A stretch of DNA of 64,000 nucleotides from Ixodes scapularis (lineage: Eukaryota; Arthropoda; Arachnida; Ixodida; Ixodidae): the NCBI RefSeq assembly GCF_016920785.2, contig NW_024609836.1, positions 63,033,930 to 63,097,929 on the forward strand, read 5' to 3'. Position 1 is the first letter of the stretch. Every line of letters starts with the position of its first letter. A program made the position numbers and the translations under genes. Below are positions 23,641 to 34,869 of this stretch, one piece after another. The notes below the pieces were generated by a model that was given only the letters and a program-made list of their open reading frames with translations, did no database searches and was not told where the DNA came from.

Positions 23641-25034
23641 CCCCGGCGTGGAGCAAGGGGCGACAGGCTTTCACGTCGGGGTCGGTGCATCGGCGAAGCT
23701 GGACGTCGTGGTGAAGGCGATCGGAACTCTCGGCGGGACGCAGGCTCGGGGGACTGGGGTCGTCGCAAGTACTCGTCGATCTCCCGAGGGCGTTCACCAT
23801 ACCTGGGACGCGGGTCGCTTGGGTGGAATCCGCGCAGCCCGAGTCGTCGGTATGGGCATCGGCGGTACACATGGTCAGCTTCCCCGCAGTGGTAACACAG
23901 CGGGCGTCGGTCGGCCGTCCTCCAGACGTCTGTCTTCCTCGGCGCAGGTCGGTCTGGGTGAACGTGCGCTTGATCTTCCTGTCGTCGGGGGTAATGCGGC
24001 GTTGGGGCGTCTCTTCGGGGTGGCGACGTGGCTTGACGGGGGGCTTGCGGCGGTCGTCGGGCCATTGCGGCGTAGCTCAACATCGGTTCCTCCGGTGCCA
24101 CCGTGGTGACGGGAACCTCTGGTTGGAGCGCCCGACGCACTTCTTCGCGCACAGCCTCGGCAATGGAGAGTGTCGCTGGACGACTTGCGGCTGGCAGCAA
24201 CTGGCGGAGTTCCTCCCGGACGACCTCCCGGATAATTTCGCGGATGTCCGTACCAGGAGCGTTCTCGCCGCCAAGCAGCGCGGTTGCAGCGACACTTGGA
24301 CCTGGATGTCGCTGGTAGTGGGAAGCGTGCGCTTGGAGGGCGCGCTCGATGTTTGTCGCCTCGGTGACGAAGGCTTCGACGGTGCCCGGCGGGTTGCGCA
24401 CGAGGCCTCCAAAGATGTCGTCTCTCACCCCGCGCATGAGGACCCGCAGCTTCTTGTCGTCTGTGGCTCGTGGGTCGGCACGGGCGCTCAGGCGGAGGAC
24501 ATCTTCTACGAAGCTTGTGACGCTTTCGTCGGGGCCCTGCGTTCGAATTCGGAGGAGATCTTCTGCCTTCTCCCCTCGGTGTAGGGTGGCGAACGTCCGC
24601 TGCAACTCGGCCACACAGATGTCCCACGACGTAAGCGAAGCCTCGTGATTCTCGAACCAATGCCTCGCAGTACCCTCCAGCGAAAAGTAGAGGTTCTGGA
24701 GGCACTGCTCCGCAGTCCATCCGTTGTGGCGCGCCACACGCTCGTAGTGCTTGATCCAGTCTTCGACATCCTCGTGGATCTCGCCGTGGAAGGGTGTCGG
24801 CATACGGGGAGCGGCGGGCAGGTAGACGATGGCAGGAGCGGCGGGCGTCGGCGACTGGTTGGCCATCGTCGGCTTTGTTGGCTGCTTGGTCCTGGGCGGC
24901 AGAAGTTCGTGTTCCGGGGGTAGACCTCGGATGCGGCGACTTGACCGGGTCTCGATCTGGTCTTCGTCGGGTCCTCGGGAGGCTGGGTCCGGACTTGTAC
25001 TGCGGGACCTCGGAGGGGTACGCGGCAGGGGCAT
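23634..25034 (-). CDS. gag: Gypsy-1 Gag polyprotein
   Basis: This 466-residue Gag would form the retrotransposon's cytoplasmic particle and package its RNA. It starts at an ATG 26 bases inside the 5-prime LTR boundary. The N-terminal 70 residues are Arg/Ser/Pro-rich. A retrotransposon Gag-type helical core follows at about residues 80-240 (FHGEIHEDVEDWIKHYERVA, then YFSLEGTARHWF). A CCHC zinc knuckle, CYHCGEADHVYRRC, has Cys380, Cys383, His388 and Cys393. The C-terminal tail is basic and proline-rich. The frame ends at a TAG (23636-23634) directly after a GGGAAAC slippery heptamer, so Gag is the unshifted product and a -1 shift leads into protease. Confidence 0.93.
   Translation of the reverse strand: MPLPRTPPRSRSTSPDPASRGPDEDQIETRSSRRIRGLPPEHELLPPRTKQPTKPTMANQSPTPAAPAIVYLPAAPRMPTPFHGEIHEDVEDWIKHYERVARHNGWTAEQCLQNLYFSLEGTARHWFENHEASLTSWDICVAELQRTFATLHRGEKAEDLLRIRTQGPDESVTSFVEDVLRLSARADPRATDDKKLRVLMRGVRDDIFGGLVRNPPGTVEAFVTEATNIERALQAHASHYQRHPGPSVAATALLGGENAPGTDIREIIREVVREELRQLLPAASRPATLSIAEAVREEVRRALQPEVPVTTVAPEEPMLSYAAMARRPPQAPRQATSPPRRDAPTPHYPRRQEDQAHVHPDRPAPRKTDVWRTADRRPLCYHCGEADHVYRRCPYRRLGLRGFHPSDPRPRYGERPREIDEYLRRPQSPEPASRREFRSPSPRRPASPMHRPRRESLSPLAPRRGN
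23637..23643 (-). promoter_or_regulatory. Canonical -1 ribosomal frameshift site (GGGAAAC)
   Basis: On the coding strand the last Gag codons read G GGA AAC TAG. GGGAAAC fits the X XXY YYZ rule for -1 slippage, and the shifted frame continues as GKLGAATPGG into the protease frame. Seven bases downstream of the heptamer, GGCAAC (23629-23624) can pair with GTTGCC (23610-23605) as a stimulatory stem. The offset between the Gag and protease frames is exactly -1. Confidence 0.85.
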
Positions 25035-25059
25035 GCGTTACCCCGCACCTCCACCAGAA

Positions 25060-25444
25060 TGTCACGGGTGGTGATTCGTGACCAATGAACGAGAAATAAA
25101 CAGAAATAAATAAACGTTTAATGTGGCGAACTTGTGCCAAAAATAAAGAAGGAAACAGAAGAAAGCAGAGCGTCGCGGGCGTCGAAGTCGGCGTGTCAGC
25201 AGAATCGAGCGCTGGGGCGAGACTGACTCGACAAGGTCGCGGGCGGCCTCTTATCTAGAGTGCGTCGCTATCTCGAAGATTCGGCGAAAACGGTTCGAGC
25301 GTCGCGTGATCGGGGCGAGAATGAACACGCACTTTCTAGAAAACAAAAGCAGGATAAATGATAGAAGTTACGGGCGGCACATGAATAAACGGGAGCTTTC
25401 TGGAGGACCGCGACCGAGCGTTGCTTTCTCAGCCTTGCGCGCGG

Positions 25445-25446
<2 letters not shown>
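25060..25446 (-). repeat. Gypsy-1 LTR, 5-prime copy
   Basis: 387 bp, same ends as the 3-prime copy. In the element's orientation this LTR precedes the primer-binding site and would hold the promoter. No obvious TATA box was identified. Confidence 0.95.

Positions 25447-25509
<63 letters not shown>
25447..25509. repeat. (AT)n microsatellite
   Basis: About 31 AT units directly flanking the 5-prime LTR of gypsy-1. Partner of the AC/AT repeat on the other side. Confidence 0.95.
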
Positions 25510-25513
<4 letters not shown>

Positions 25514-26928
25514 CATTTTTGTTAATGTTTGGTACGGTCAGTTTATGCTTAAGATCAAGTGTCCAAGTTCTATTTTTATGTTCAATCTTCAAAATATACA
25601 ATCACTGTGAATGTATTTATTAACCCCTCTTTTTTTACTTAATTTAGCCAGCCCATGGTTTGCGTGTCGATTGCGTGTCGTGAGGCGAAAGTTTGACCCG
25701 GGAATATTTAAACCATAGTGAATTCTTGCGACAAGGCGCTGATGTGTTTTTCGTAGCTTAATGCCTGTAGGCCCTCTTGCGTGAATTTTATCAAAGGTCT
25801 TTTAAGTGATGCAACTTACCGAATAAAATGACAAAGAACTTTCCAATTCCCTTCATCGTTTCTTCAGATTTTGTTCCTTCGCTTCCAAGGTTAAGAACTT
25901 GAAATGACCCTCTCTAGACGCAGAAAAAATGCCAAACGATGCAGTCGATGTTACTACCATTTCATTTGCAATAATACGACGGAAGGTTAAACATATAGCG
26001 CGTTATATCAGGACATCAATTCACCATTAGGGTCTGCTGCCGACGTAACCCTATTGGCATGTATGCAGTGTGCCAGATTTCATACGAACCGGACAAGGAT
26101 GCTTAAGATCGAACGTAAAGTCAGCGAACCCCCACGGGCACACTTTGAGTCGCCTGCCTTGATACCGACGTGTAAGACGAAATAAGGCCGATTCCCACAC
26201 TTGGGTTTAGTACGACCGAGTGCCAGAGTTGCCATGGCAACATCTGCATCGGCTCAAACAAAAGCGGTTTTAACTTTTCACCCCGTTTTATTGGAGTCGA
26301 GGCAGCCGTTCCCATAGCAACTGAGCGCTTGAAGGTGACCTAGTGGGAAACGAAGAAAAAGGAACGCAAAGTAGCTATACGGGACAGGTATTCCTGTGTA
26401 GTCTTGGAAGAAATTAGACCAAAACCTCCATTATCGCCAAAACCCCGTGACTGAGGCCTTCATCGTTTCAGTTCAGATTTTGTTAAGAGCCGGGAAAAGC
26501 GTGAAGATAAGTTTTCTTGTGTTTTTCGCCTACACGGTTCGTCCGACAGCGTGGATAGGGGCCATGAAAAGAAAAAAAACCAGACGCCGTCGGACCACGC
26601 GGTCGCTTGTACGGGAAACACTTTGGTTAAATTCATGAATACTTTTGGTCGCAAAATTTGCTTGTTTGTTCCAACATGAAAGCGAGAAAACCGTCAAAAT
26701 AGCCGGACAACCAGCGGACCACGTCCAGAGCGTCTTCACATTCAAACGGCCATCTGATCGTTTAGAATGCCGTCTGCTCTTTCAAACTTGTCCATACAGT
26801 CCTTTGTTCCTTCAAACGACAGCAGCCAGTACACCAAAGTTTGCGACAAGAAGTAAGTGAAGGCCTTAAAAGACTTTTTGAGTTTAAAGGTTGCTTGGGA
26901 TAAGTAGGCTCGTTGTAAGCAGTAGATA
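25510..26928. other. No supportable gene
   Basis: AT-rich sequence with short open frames only. No splice or promoter pattern I would trust. Confidence 0.5.
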
Positions 26929-27354
26929 CACTCTCAAGAAAAAAGGGTGTCAAAAGGTGCATTCTTACACCCTTTGTCCCATACAATACACCCCCAAACT
27001 TCAATTCGACATAAAGCGCCCTACAGTCGAACGAACGGCCCGAAATTTTACGAGGGGCTTGATAGCCGTGTGGTACAACATTTTAAATAGCTAAAGTACG
27101 TATCAAAGACCACGCAAAGAAAACACCGAGTTTTTACAGTAGGGTCAAGAAAACCCGGATAATTTTTCGTGTTCAGTAAAACGTACATTAGCTATTTTAA
27201 TAAGTTGTACCACACGGCTATCAAGCCCCTCGTAAAATTTCGGGCCGTCCGTTCGACTGTAGGGCGCTGCATGTCGAATTGAAGTTTGGGGGTGTATTAT
27301 ATGGGACAAAGGGTGTAACAATACACCTTTTGACACCCCTTTTTCTTGAGAGTG
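26929..27354. mobile_element. Palindromic TA-target MITE, copy 1
   Basis: A 426-bp non-coding element lies between TA dinucleotides (26927-26928 and 27355-27356). Nearly its whole length is an inverted repeat: it begins CACTCTCAAGAAAAAAGGGTGTC and ends with the imperfect complement GACACCCCTTTTTCTTGAGAGTG. Internal pairs such as TTTTAAATAGCTAAAGTACG and ACATTAGCTATTTTAA mirror each other. The TA target suggests mobilisation by a Tc1/mariner-type transposase. The second copy is at 38464-38873. Confidence 0.85.
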
Positions 27355-27356
27355 TA

Positions 27357-28714
27357 CTAGGAAATCGTGATCATTGTTACCAGAGGCAATCACCGACTTG
27401 TCATGCCTGATTCACTTGGTCTGATTCTGCTCGCGATTTTCAGTATCGACGACGAGCATCCCAGCTCCGTCCACGCTTCCGCAGCCCGTGCGACGTAGCG
27501 ACTCAAAATAGCGAGAGAAATCTTATCATGTCGATGAGGCTTGAGCGTCCATTTTGCGGAGTTTACGCGCAATGAATCGCCATATGTTACATTATTTACG
27601 CGGAGTTCTGCGGTGTAACGAGCTTCGTTAATTTCGTCAGGCCCCTAAAGTAGGAAGATATTACAAGTAAGTCACAAAATCAACAATTCCAACGCGGAAA
27701 AAAGAGCACGGCGGCTCATACTTACGCCGACAACATCACAGTCAAATGGTAATTGTTGATACGGAACGAGCTGCTTCTTGCCCTCCCATACCGCGAATGC
27801 GTGGCGCTAGCGGTGTACCGCAGGGGGCTCTCCTGTTTTTAGTGATCTTGAGTTCTTTCATGCAAGGCGATTTTTTCAACCAAACCAGAATAAAAAGGAA
27901 TAAAAAAAGAAGAAAAAGCACAGCAACAACAGGAATTTGAGTGTAGAGTTCCTTTGGGTGAGGGCTGAGTCACAGTACGAACTGTGACACGCACATACCG
28001 TTCAGTTAAGGTAAACGGTACTCCAACGTCTCTCGTAGCCAGCTGAATTGACGCGGAGAACCATTGATGGAAAATAAAGCCGTTTAGATTCTACAGTTGC
28101 AATAAAACGAAACGCATAATCGAAGTAAGAAGTTGCGATAAAATTAAAATATTTATAGCTATGGCATGCAAGAGCGAATATAAATGAACTAATTTTGAGA
28201 ATACAAAAATATTCCGAGGACTTACTTGTGCAGATTGCTCTTTACAAACTAGAAGTGAGCTCTGATACTGGAGTTAGCACGCCTACTTATATAGCTGCTG
28301 CTTAACAGCGAACTTTCATAAACACTAGAAGGGCCTCCAATTTGTCGCATTGTGGGAATAAAAATAAACACACACACACACAGATTAAAAAAATATAAAA
28401 AATAAGCAGAAATGTTTTCCAAGATCGAAACAACACACGTGTTGTTTTCTCTCATAGAGGAAAAGCAATAAATCGTAATGCCTTAATTGGACCTTCACGC
28501 GTTACAAAAGTAAAAAAAAAATAAAATAATAATTGACGCGCAAATGTTTTTTTTGCAGTAGTTACCAATGACGTACTTAAACACTCCCCAAAACAGAAAA
28601 CGTTGCACTGAACTACGTATTTGGTTTATAAGCAGGTGTTATACATTGAATGCCTTAGCATTACTTAATTCGCTTTACAATCTAAATGGCGGTTGCAGAG
28701 AGCACTTTTAGCAG

Positions 28715-28746
<32 letters not shown>

Positions 28747-28969
28747 TCCCCACCTCACTCTTTCTTTGAGCAGAGGTGGCAAATTATTTCCGGAATTTAG
28801 CCTATTCATGTTACTAATGATTTTTGAACGTATTTAAAATAAAATGAAACAACTTTACAATCTACTACAAGCCTAAACTTATACCACCAGGATTCCGTTG
28901 GTTACAGATTTAAGGAACATTACCTTTAAATATGTTTGTTATTGCTTAACGTATTCACAAAATACCGCT
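27357..28969. other. No supportable gene; (TA)n at 28720-28746
   Basis: AT-rich intergenic DNA. A peptide reading SGVPQGALLFL (near 27800-27840) recalls a reverse-transcriptase motif but has no supporting context. A (CA)n run lies near 28369-28381. Confidence 0.45.
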
Positions 28970-29905
28970 ATTGCTTGTCCAAAATAGTTCAAGAACCGTG
29001 AAACCACTAAAGTCTTGTTCCAATAACATTCAGATGCACGCGTAGTATAGGTTTATGGTAACTCGATGGGTGGGCATGGCCGTATCCTTTTACCTCCACA
29101 TTCGTGTGGCAAATATTACAGCCTCTCCACCTCATGATATCTCCCCATATTGATTTGGACTCATAATTACTGGGCTTATCGCCACCTGTTCTAGGTTTGC
29201 TTCAAATTCAAACGTTTTCTTGTTCTTTATAGGCACTGTTCGCACGATCACTTAACGATAAAAATGCTTAAAAAGTAAGAGTAATTTACTTGAAATGACC
29301 GACAGAGTCTACATAATAAGATTACCAAATTACCTCGTGAAGCCAACGCCTGACGTTAATATTACTTCAAAAATGATAATATTATTTTAATTTTATTGCA
29401 GCCATGTGACTTCTAGAAACTTTTGATTTCGAAAAGAAAAAATCTTAATACGCATGTCTGTACAGATGCTGTCGAAAACGCTTAACAAAATAGTATACCT
29501 AATTAAGATTAGTCATCGTGACTTTGTTTTATTTTTTGTCGGTTTGTTGAATGCAACACGTGCGGCTTTTCATAGAAACAACGCCGAGCTACTCTGAATC
29601 ACCTGGTACTTGGAGCGTCAACATTCCGACATGTGCTCGGGGATGCTGCCGTCATGTTCTGTTACATCCATCGTTGCTTTGTGCACACGACCCAGGGCAA
29701 AAAGCGAAAACATGTTCAAGGTTAGAATGAGGCGTTTTAGATTGGAAAATGCTAGCATTGCTGGCTGCAGATATCTAATTGGTTATTTACTTCATGCTTT
29801 TGATGCTTTTCTATTGCTGTCTCTGGGGGCTTGGAACAAGGCAATCTCTTTTTTCCGTGTTTTTCCCCGTGTCCTTCACAAACGTTGTCTTTTTCTTGAA
29901 AAAAA
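28970..29905 (+). repeat. R3 repeat, copy 1
   Basis: About 930 bp that reappears inverted at 63030-64000. Matching landmarks include TGAATGCAACACGTGCGGCTTTTCAT (29552-29577 here), AAAAAGCGAAAACATGTTCAAGGTTA, TCTAGGTTTGCTTCAAATTCAAAC and CCCCGTGTCCTTCA. By eye the copies are roughly three-quarters identical. No protein or RNA family is recognised, and ends and target duplications are undefined. Confidence 0.7.
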
Positions 29906-31436
29906 GAAACAAAGAAAACCAACGTTATGTTTTAAGTATCGATACTTTTAATCACCAATTTCTAGAAAAAAAGACTGAACACTGAAGGAGGATGTTAATT
30001 GCTGTGGAAGATTTCGTGGCACTTCCAATTAGCTAAAGGAAGATCGACATCACTGAAAATGGTGCGCTCGACAACAACAAAGAACGCTAGCATGCGCTTT
30101 TCTTGGCAGCAACAAAACCTAAAAAAATGATTTCTAATTGCTTGTCCCATATGTGCACTACTCAGTCAATACCATCTAGAATATTCAAAGCCTGTGCGCT
30201 AAAATATCGGCGTCCTCACAATGAAATTGCTCGAATACATGTATTGGACGCCTGTGCTGCCACAACGTTCAGCTAGGCCTCGTGTCGATTTACGGTTAAC
30301 GCCATCCAACTGTGATGTCGTCACGTTGTGCATGAGGAGGATGTTCGCAAGCCTCGATTATTCTAGACTTGGCCGAGCCCTTCATCATGCTGCCGCCGGC
30401 CCTTAACGAGCTCAGGAGCGTTTATTCAACCACGCGTGTGACATGCCTGAAAAATAAAACCGAATGAAGGTGAGGCGGAAAGGCGCAAGTTTCCTCCCGC
30501 CTGCCTAGAGGAGGAAAAAAAACATATTGTTCCTCTCTTCTTCTCGCGTTCGCTTGGAGGCGCGTCAGTAGCAGGGAGCAAAACGCGCTGTTGCTACCTT
30601 TTTACTCCCTTTCTTTCTTAGGGTGTAGTACACAACCATGTTGAATTAACCTGAGACTGGGACAGAGAAGAAACATCAAAACGTAGAAGGGACAGAAAAT
30701 AGACAGGACGACGTCTCAAACTCAGCTCAAACTCAAACTCACTAGTACACACCTCACATCGATTTGCCGACTTGCTGTCACCAAATACTGACTTTGCAGC
30801 GAGCTACGGTATACCTGACAATCTAAGAATCGCAGGGTTTCTTTAATTTTCAGAGATCTTTAACGTGACATTTTTATCCGTCATTAGACTCAGTGGTGTA
30901 GCTTCCAGTGAAGCATTTGGCGACGGGAATGATATCAGCCAACCACGCTGTACACAGATCCTCCGCCACGTGCACTCCTGGGAACGTTCCTAATCTCCCC
31001 CTTTGTTCCTTCGATATCTCTCTTGACGGCCACCATCGCCCATTGACCTGCAGCCTTTTTGTTCGATCAAATGTTTAACTAGAGCTACTAGCACTGAAAT
31101 AAACTGCAAAAGTACGGTGAACTGGTTAAACAGCCAGGGACAGTTTCAAAAACGCACAACGCGGCGCGTCTTAATTAATTTATAATCGATCCGTAGCCTA
31201 TAAGAAAACCGAAAAACGAACTGCGAAGCAAGATGCGCATGACCATAAGCCACGCACTTTGTTTCTTAAGCTTTTGGTGTCTTTAGCAAAGGTCTGCAGG
31301 GAGCGACATATCTTTAAGAATGCAACCCTAACGCATTTATATGGAAGTGTGCTTAGGAAACATTTTTTCACGCGTGTGGGTTAATTGGCCCGTAGTGGCC
31401 CGAATGTATACGTCAAAAATTAAAACCGGAGCACGG
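29906..31436. other. No supportable gene
   Basis: Intergenic sequence without motif-bearing frames. Confidence 0.5.
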
Positions 31437-31850
31437 CCTTATTTGCAGCATCATATGATTAAAAATACAATGAAGACCTTTTTGCAATTTATTGTTCTGT
31501 TCTACGTCGCATGAAATCCAGGTAGTGTGCTGTAGCACCTGTGTTTTTGTGTCACAAGCAGTGACGGCAGATTTCTCTTCGACATGAAAGGCCATGGCAC
31601 CTAATCGTTGAAAAATCAACTACAAAAAAAAAAAAACAAAAAAAAAAACAAAAAAAAACGCTATTTTGTTTTGTATTTAAAAAAAAAAAAAATGACACGG
31701 GGAGTCGTGCTTCTTCTTCTAGAGTGGCTATGATCAGGCAGTATATGTTGTCGACTCGCTGCCAATGCACAAAACAACAACACCAAGAGTTTTGACACGC
31801 GATTTTACATCAGCTAAGGAGAACCGATTCCGACTGTATTTCATCACAAT
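31437..31850 (+). repeat. R2 repeat, copy 1
   Basis: This shares ordered landmarks with 56010-56375 in the same orientation: CATATGATTAAAAATACAATGAAG, GTGACGGC, GGCCATGGC, CTTCTAGAGTGG, ATCAGGCAGTAT and GCACAAAACAACAAC. This copy carries long A-rich runs at 31622-31692 that the other lacks. Non-coding, type unknown. Confidence 0.65.
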
Positions 31851-34614
31851 TCTCCGCGAACTCAGTGATGCGGAATAAATGAGCGGTCTATACCAGTGTC
31901 CCGGATTGGACCACCTCATTCCTTTCCAATTCCATTCAGTGGAACTGGAGATTCCAAGAATTCCGTTCCCTTTAACCCCTCGGAATGAAAACGCTGGGCC
32001 CCTTCCCACTCCTGGAATGGCTGAACTCCACCATTCCATTCCTTTAATTCCTAAACGTGAAAAAATGGCAATTGACAGCCACATTGTGTTACTGGAAAAG
32101 ACCAGCATAAAGCTGCTGATGTTACCAAAAACGGAAAATACGAAAAGCTGCCTGAAATCATTCCTTTCACTAACCCGAAAGGTGGTCGCACAAAGCGCTT
32201 CCTGGCACTGGGCGTCACTGCAGACATCGATCGCGCGATCAAGCGCAAAAGGCTCGCGAGTCGTAATAGACGCCAATAAATTAAAACCACCCATTTTCTT
32301 CCCAATCGGACTGTATATCCTTGTCAGAAACATGGTTAGCCTGTTGTTTGATTGATAATGCCTTGAAAATGTCTAATTCATGCGTGGTGGAAGAAGTTAT
32401 CTTGCTCTCTGCTTCGAATACTTGCAGAAGAGAACCACTAGTGCGCCGTTAAAAGCAACACGGCGTATCCCTGCCTCAAATTTCCACGCATTGGACCAAG
32501 AACAGAAAACCGCTGACAAGGTGCAAGCGGTATACGGAGGCAACACAAGGGAGTGTAGCAGCGTATTATGCAACCTGCCTTAAGATGTACACATTTACGT
32601 GTGACGAATTTTGCGATGTATTATCATATTGAATACAATTTGTTTAGTTGTGTTCCACGCAAACGCTATAAAAAATCGGGTGGGTTAAAAGTGGGAAAGT
32701 AGGTTCCGTTTTGGTTCAGTGATGCTTTTCAAATTACGGTTCGGTTACCGGTTCCCCCAAGCGCGAACCACTTAAAACCGGTTCTTCTTCTTCTTCAAAA
32801 AAAGTCGAGAAGTTTTAGTCGTTCAGAAGAAAAGGTTAGTAGAGCACGGCGTCATCTACATTACAAATAATTAGGTCATCAGAAGCCGTGTTGCGGAAAC
32901 GATGACACCAAAAAAATATATGCTTAATTTTGTTTTGCAATCATAATTGTTTAACGCTAACACCTTTCAATGAAAATGACGTGGTTATACGGGTACTTGG
33001 AATCAATTCCGAACTGCAGTACTCACATGTGAAGTCAATCAGCCATAGCACGCGCAGTCACGGTAGCACGCACCGCACTCGCAAACTGCCCACCAAAACA
33101 AATTAGTCCTTAGTTGTTTTGGAGAGCAGGAGTTTAGTCTGCCAAAGTATGGCGACATTGTTACCCACTGTAGGTGAGAATACACGATCAAACACCGGTA
33201 CAATGCTCATCAAGATTGAAACGGCAAACTACCCACACCGTACGCCCGAACGACTTGCTCGAACGACTGAGTTGAAGAGGAAAAAGACCGCAAAAGTCCG
33301 TCGAAAGACAGTTAAAAAAAAAATTACAACCGGCGATTTGTTGTTTCTAGAAAACGCAAACACACGCACACATACACAAATTTACTTCAAGCAGTGTTTA
33401 AGGCTCTTGGCGACTGGCGTTCCGGCGACCGGCGCCGCAGTGTGGCGCTCGTCTGGGTCGTAGCGGCGTCGCCTCTTGGCGCATCCAGATTTCGGAACCG
33501 CGGAACAAACGCAGCGACAGCCGTCACCTTTTCGTTTTTATTTCCATGTTTATGCTTTCTCTTTTCTTGAGGAATATTGCTTAACACCAAGAAGAGAACA
33601 CACAAGTCGCGTTTACATGAATTCGACTTCAGCGCGTCGACTCCAGTGACGAGTCGTCCTGAGAATGAAGCCGACGCGGCAACGTTTACATGAATGTGCA
33701 CCAAGCCCTACGCGAAAGTGGCGCCACGCCGTGTCAAAGCTCAAAGCTAAAGCTGCGTTTCCGGCACCGGCCGCACCTCGTGACCACATTTTCACGTGCA
33801 TCGCACGTGAAGGCCTTCGGACGCTTTCGGTACACTGTACTTTCGGCGAGCGCAGATACCGTGCCCATTGTCTCCGGTGCGGGAGGAACTCACTTGATCG
33901 AATGACGTTTTAGCGAAAGCCCACGTTTCACCGAACGACCCTTTAGCGAATAGTCGGTCATTCCCTTATGTCATATGGACCCTGGGCCACTCTGGATCAG
34001 AGTCGACGTGCTTGCGAACAGCCTGGCGAGCGAGATCGTTTCCAACCGCTTTGAGGACGCCACCGCGCTTCGCCTTGCCAAACCTTGGCAACCGCGACCG
34101 GACACCGAGGGGGAAAGGCTCAGGCGCAGCCAGGAACGGCACCGAGCTGCTCATTCTGCGCTACCCTGCAGTGCTCGGAGCTCTCAGCATCGTTCGTGCT
34201 TGCGCCGAAGCATCTAGGGATTCCTCGGACGCGCAAGTCGTACTTCGCGAGGTTTGGACGAGGGCCGCCATTACCGAGCACCTCAGTTATATTCCGCTTA
34301 CTTAGTTCGGCCATAAAAGCTCTCGTTTCCTCTCGGGAGAAACCTGCGGGTGGCCCCACGGTACCGCATTCGCCGCCGCCGACTAGGTTCGCCGCCGCCA
34401 TATTCCCAGCTGTTCACTCGCTCTCGCATCGAGCGCCTTCCCGCAATCCTCCCCGCCCCAAAATGCGATTCAACCTCCGTTTACAGGCTAAATAAATGCG
34501 CATTTGCCGTCTCGATCCACCTCTGCATAGCGATTCAAACGCGATGCGCTTCCCTAGCGCATTATACCGTTTAGTATTTGAACCAGTAGTGTTAGGTAAA
34601 GTAATGGACCATGG
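31851..34614. other. No supportable gene; ATTCC-rich and AACCGG-rich relics
   Basis: A block at about 31915-32060 is rich in ATTCCATTCC and its complement, as in the sub-terminal region of a DNA transposon. Another at 32690-32790 has GGTTCGGTTACCGGTTC-type repeats like the ends of the hAT element at 45609-49888. Open frames on both strands at 31734-32355 overlap completely and match nothing known. Confidence 0.45.
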
Positions 34615-34869
34615 CAGTGATCAAATCAAGTACAATATTTTATTTGCTTCTCCATGTGCTGATATACGATGATCATGCTGCAGCAGCCATTTTCGCGTGG
34701 GCGCCGCCACCTCCGCCACCTCCACCACCTCCGCCACCTCCACCACCGAACATTTTCATCATACAATCCATCATCATGGCGAAGCCTTTCTGCATGGAAG
34801 CCATAAGGCCTCCCCCTCCTGAGCCTCCCTGATGCATTGCGTTCACTATTTGAAGGAGAGCCACAAGCA
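34615..34869 (-). CDS. Last exon of secreted Gly/Met-rich peptide gene
   Basis: Exon 3 of the minus-strand gene. It opens after acceptor TTCTTTCCACAG at 34869. It completes a valine codon begun in exon 2, then encodes LVALLQIVNA (end of the signal peptide), MHQGGSGGGGLMASMQKGF, the Met-rich AMMMDCMMKMF, a run of 15 glycines and AHAKMAAAA, with TGA at 34675-34673. A single cysteine is present. The AATAAA signal is at 34644-34639. Tick saliva and haemolymph contain many glycine-rich secreted peptides, but I do not recognise this one, and antimicrobial, structural or metal-binding roles would be guesses. The glycine run is coded by GGN trinucleotide repeats and may vary in length. Confidence 0.65.
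34639..34644 (-). terminator. Polyadenylation signal AATAAA
   Basis: Minus-strand AATAAA lies 29 bases after the stop codon of the secreted peptide gene. Cleavage would be expected near 34615-34625. Confidence 0.65.

Larger units (their letters stand above)
19588..25446 (-). mobile_element. Ty3/gypsy LTR retrotransposon, structurally complete
   Basis: The element spans 5859 bp on the minus strand. Its LTRs (25060-25446 upstream, 19588-19974 downstream) are both 387 bp, begin TG and end CA, and differ at five positions (about 1.3 percent), implying a fairly recent insertion. Flanking ATAT at 19584-19587 and 25447-25450 fits a 4-bp duplication, though both lie in AT repeats. The primer-binding site starts 3 bases inside the 5-prime LTR (25056 downward, TGGTGGAGGTGC) and would pair with a tRNA-Ala 3-prime end of the CACCTCCA-CCA type. 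A polypurine tract, AAAGGGGGGAG, lies at 19978-19988 beside the 3-prime LTR. Gag, protease and pol are open in three successive frames. There is no env. Confidence 0.95.

Noticed and set aside
23459..24584. Long plus-strand open frames within gypsy-1 (up to 253 codons)
   Set aside because: Antisense shadows of the GC-rich gag/pro region. Codon bias of the sense strand explains the lack of stops.
27746..27940. SGVPQGALLFL motif suggesting a reverse-transcriptase fragment
   Set aside because: Only one short motif, with no neighbouring RT blocks in any frame. Chance match likely.
31734..32355. Long overlapping open frames on both strands (about 199 and 158 codons)
   Set aside because: No recognisable motif, fully overlapping on opposite strands, and flanked by low-complexity ATTCC repeats. 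Looks like chance openness.
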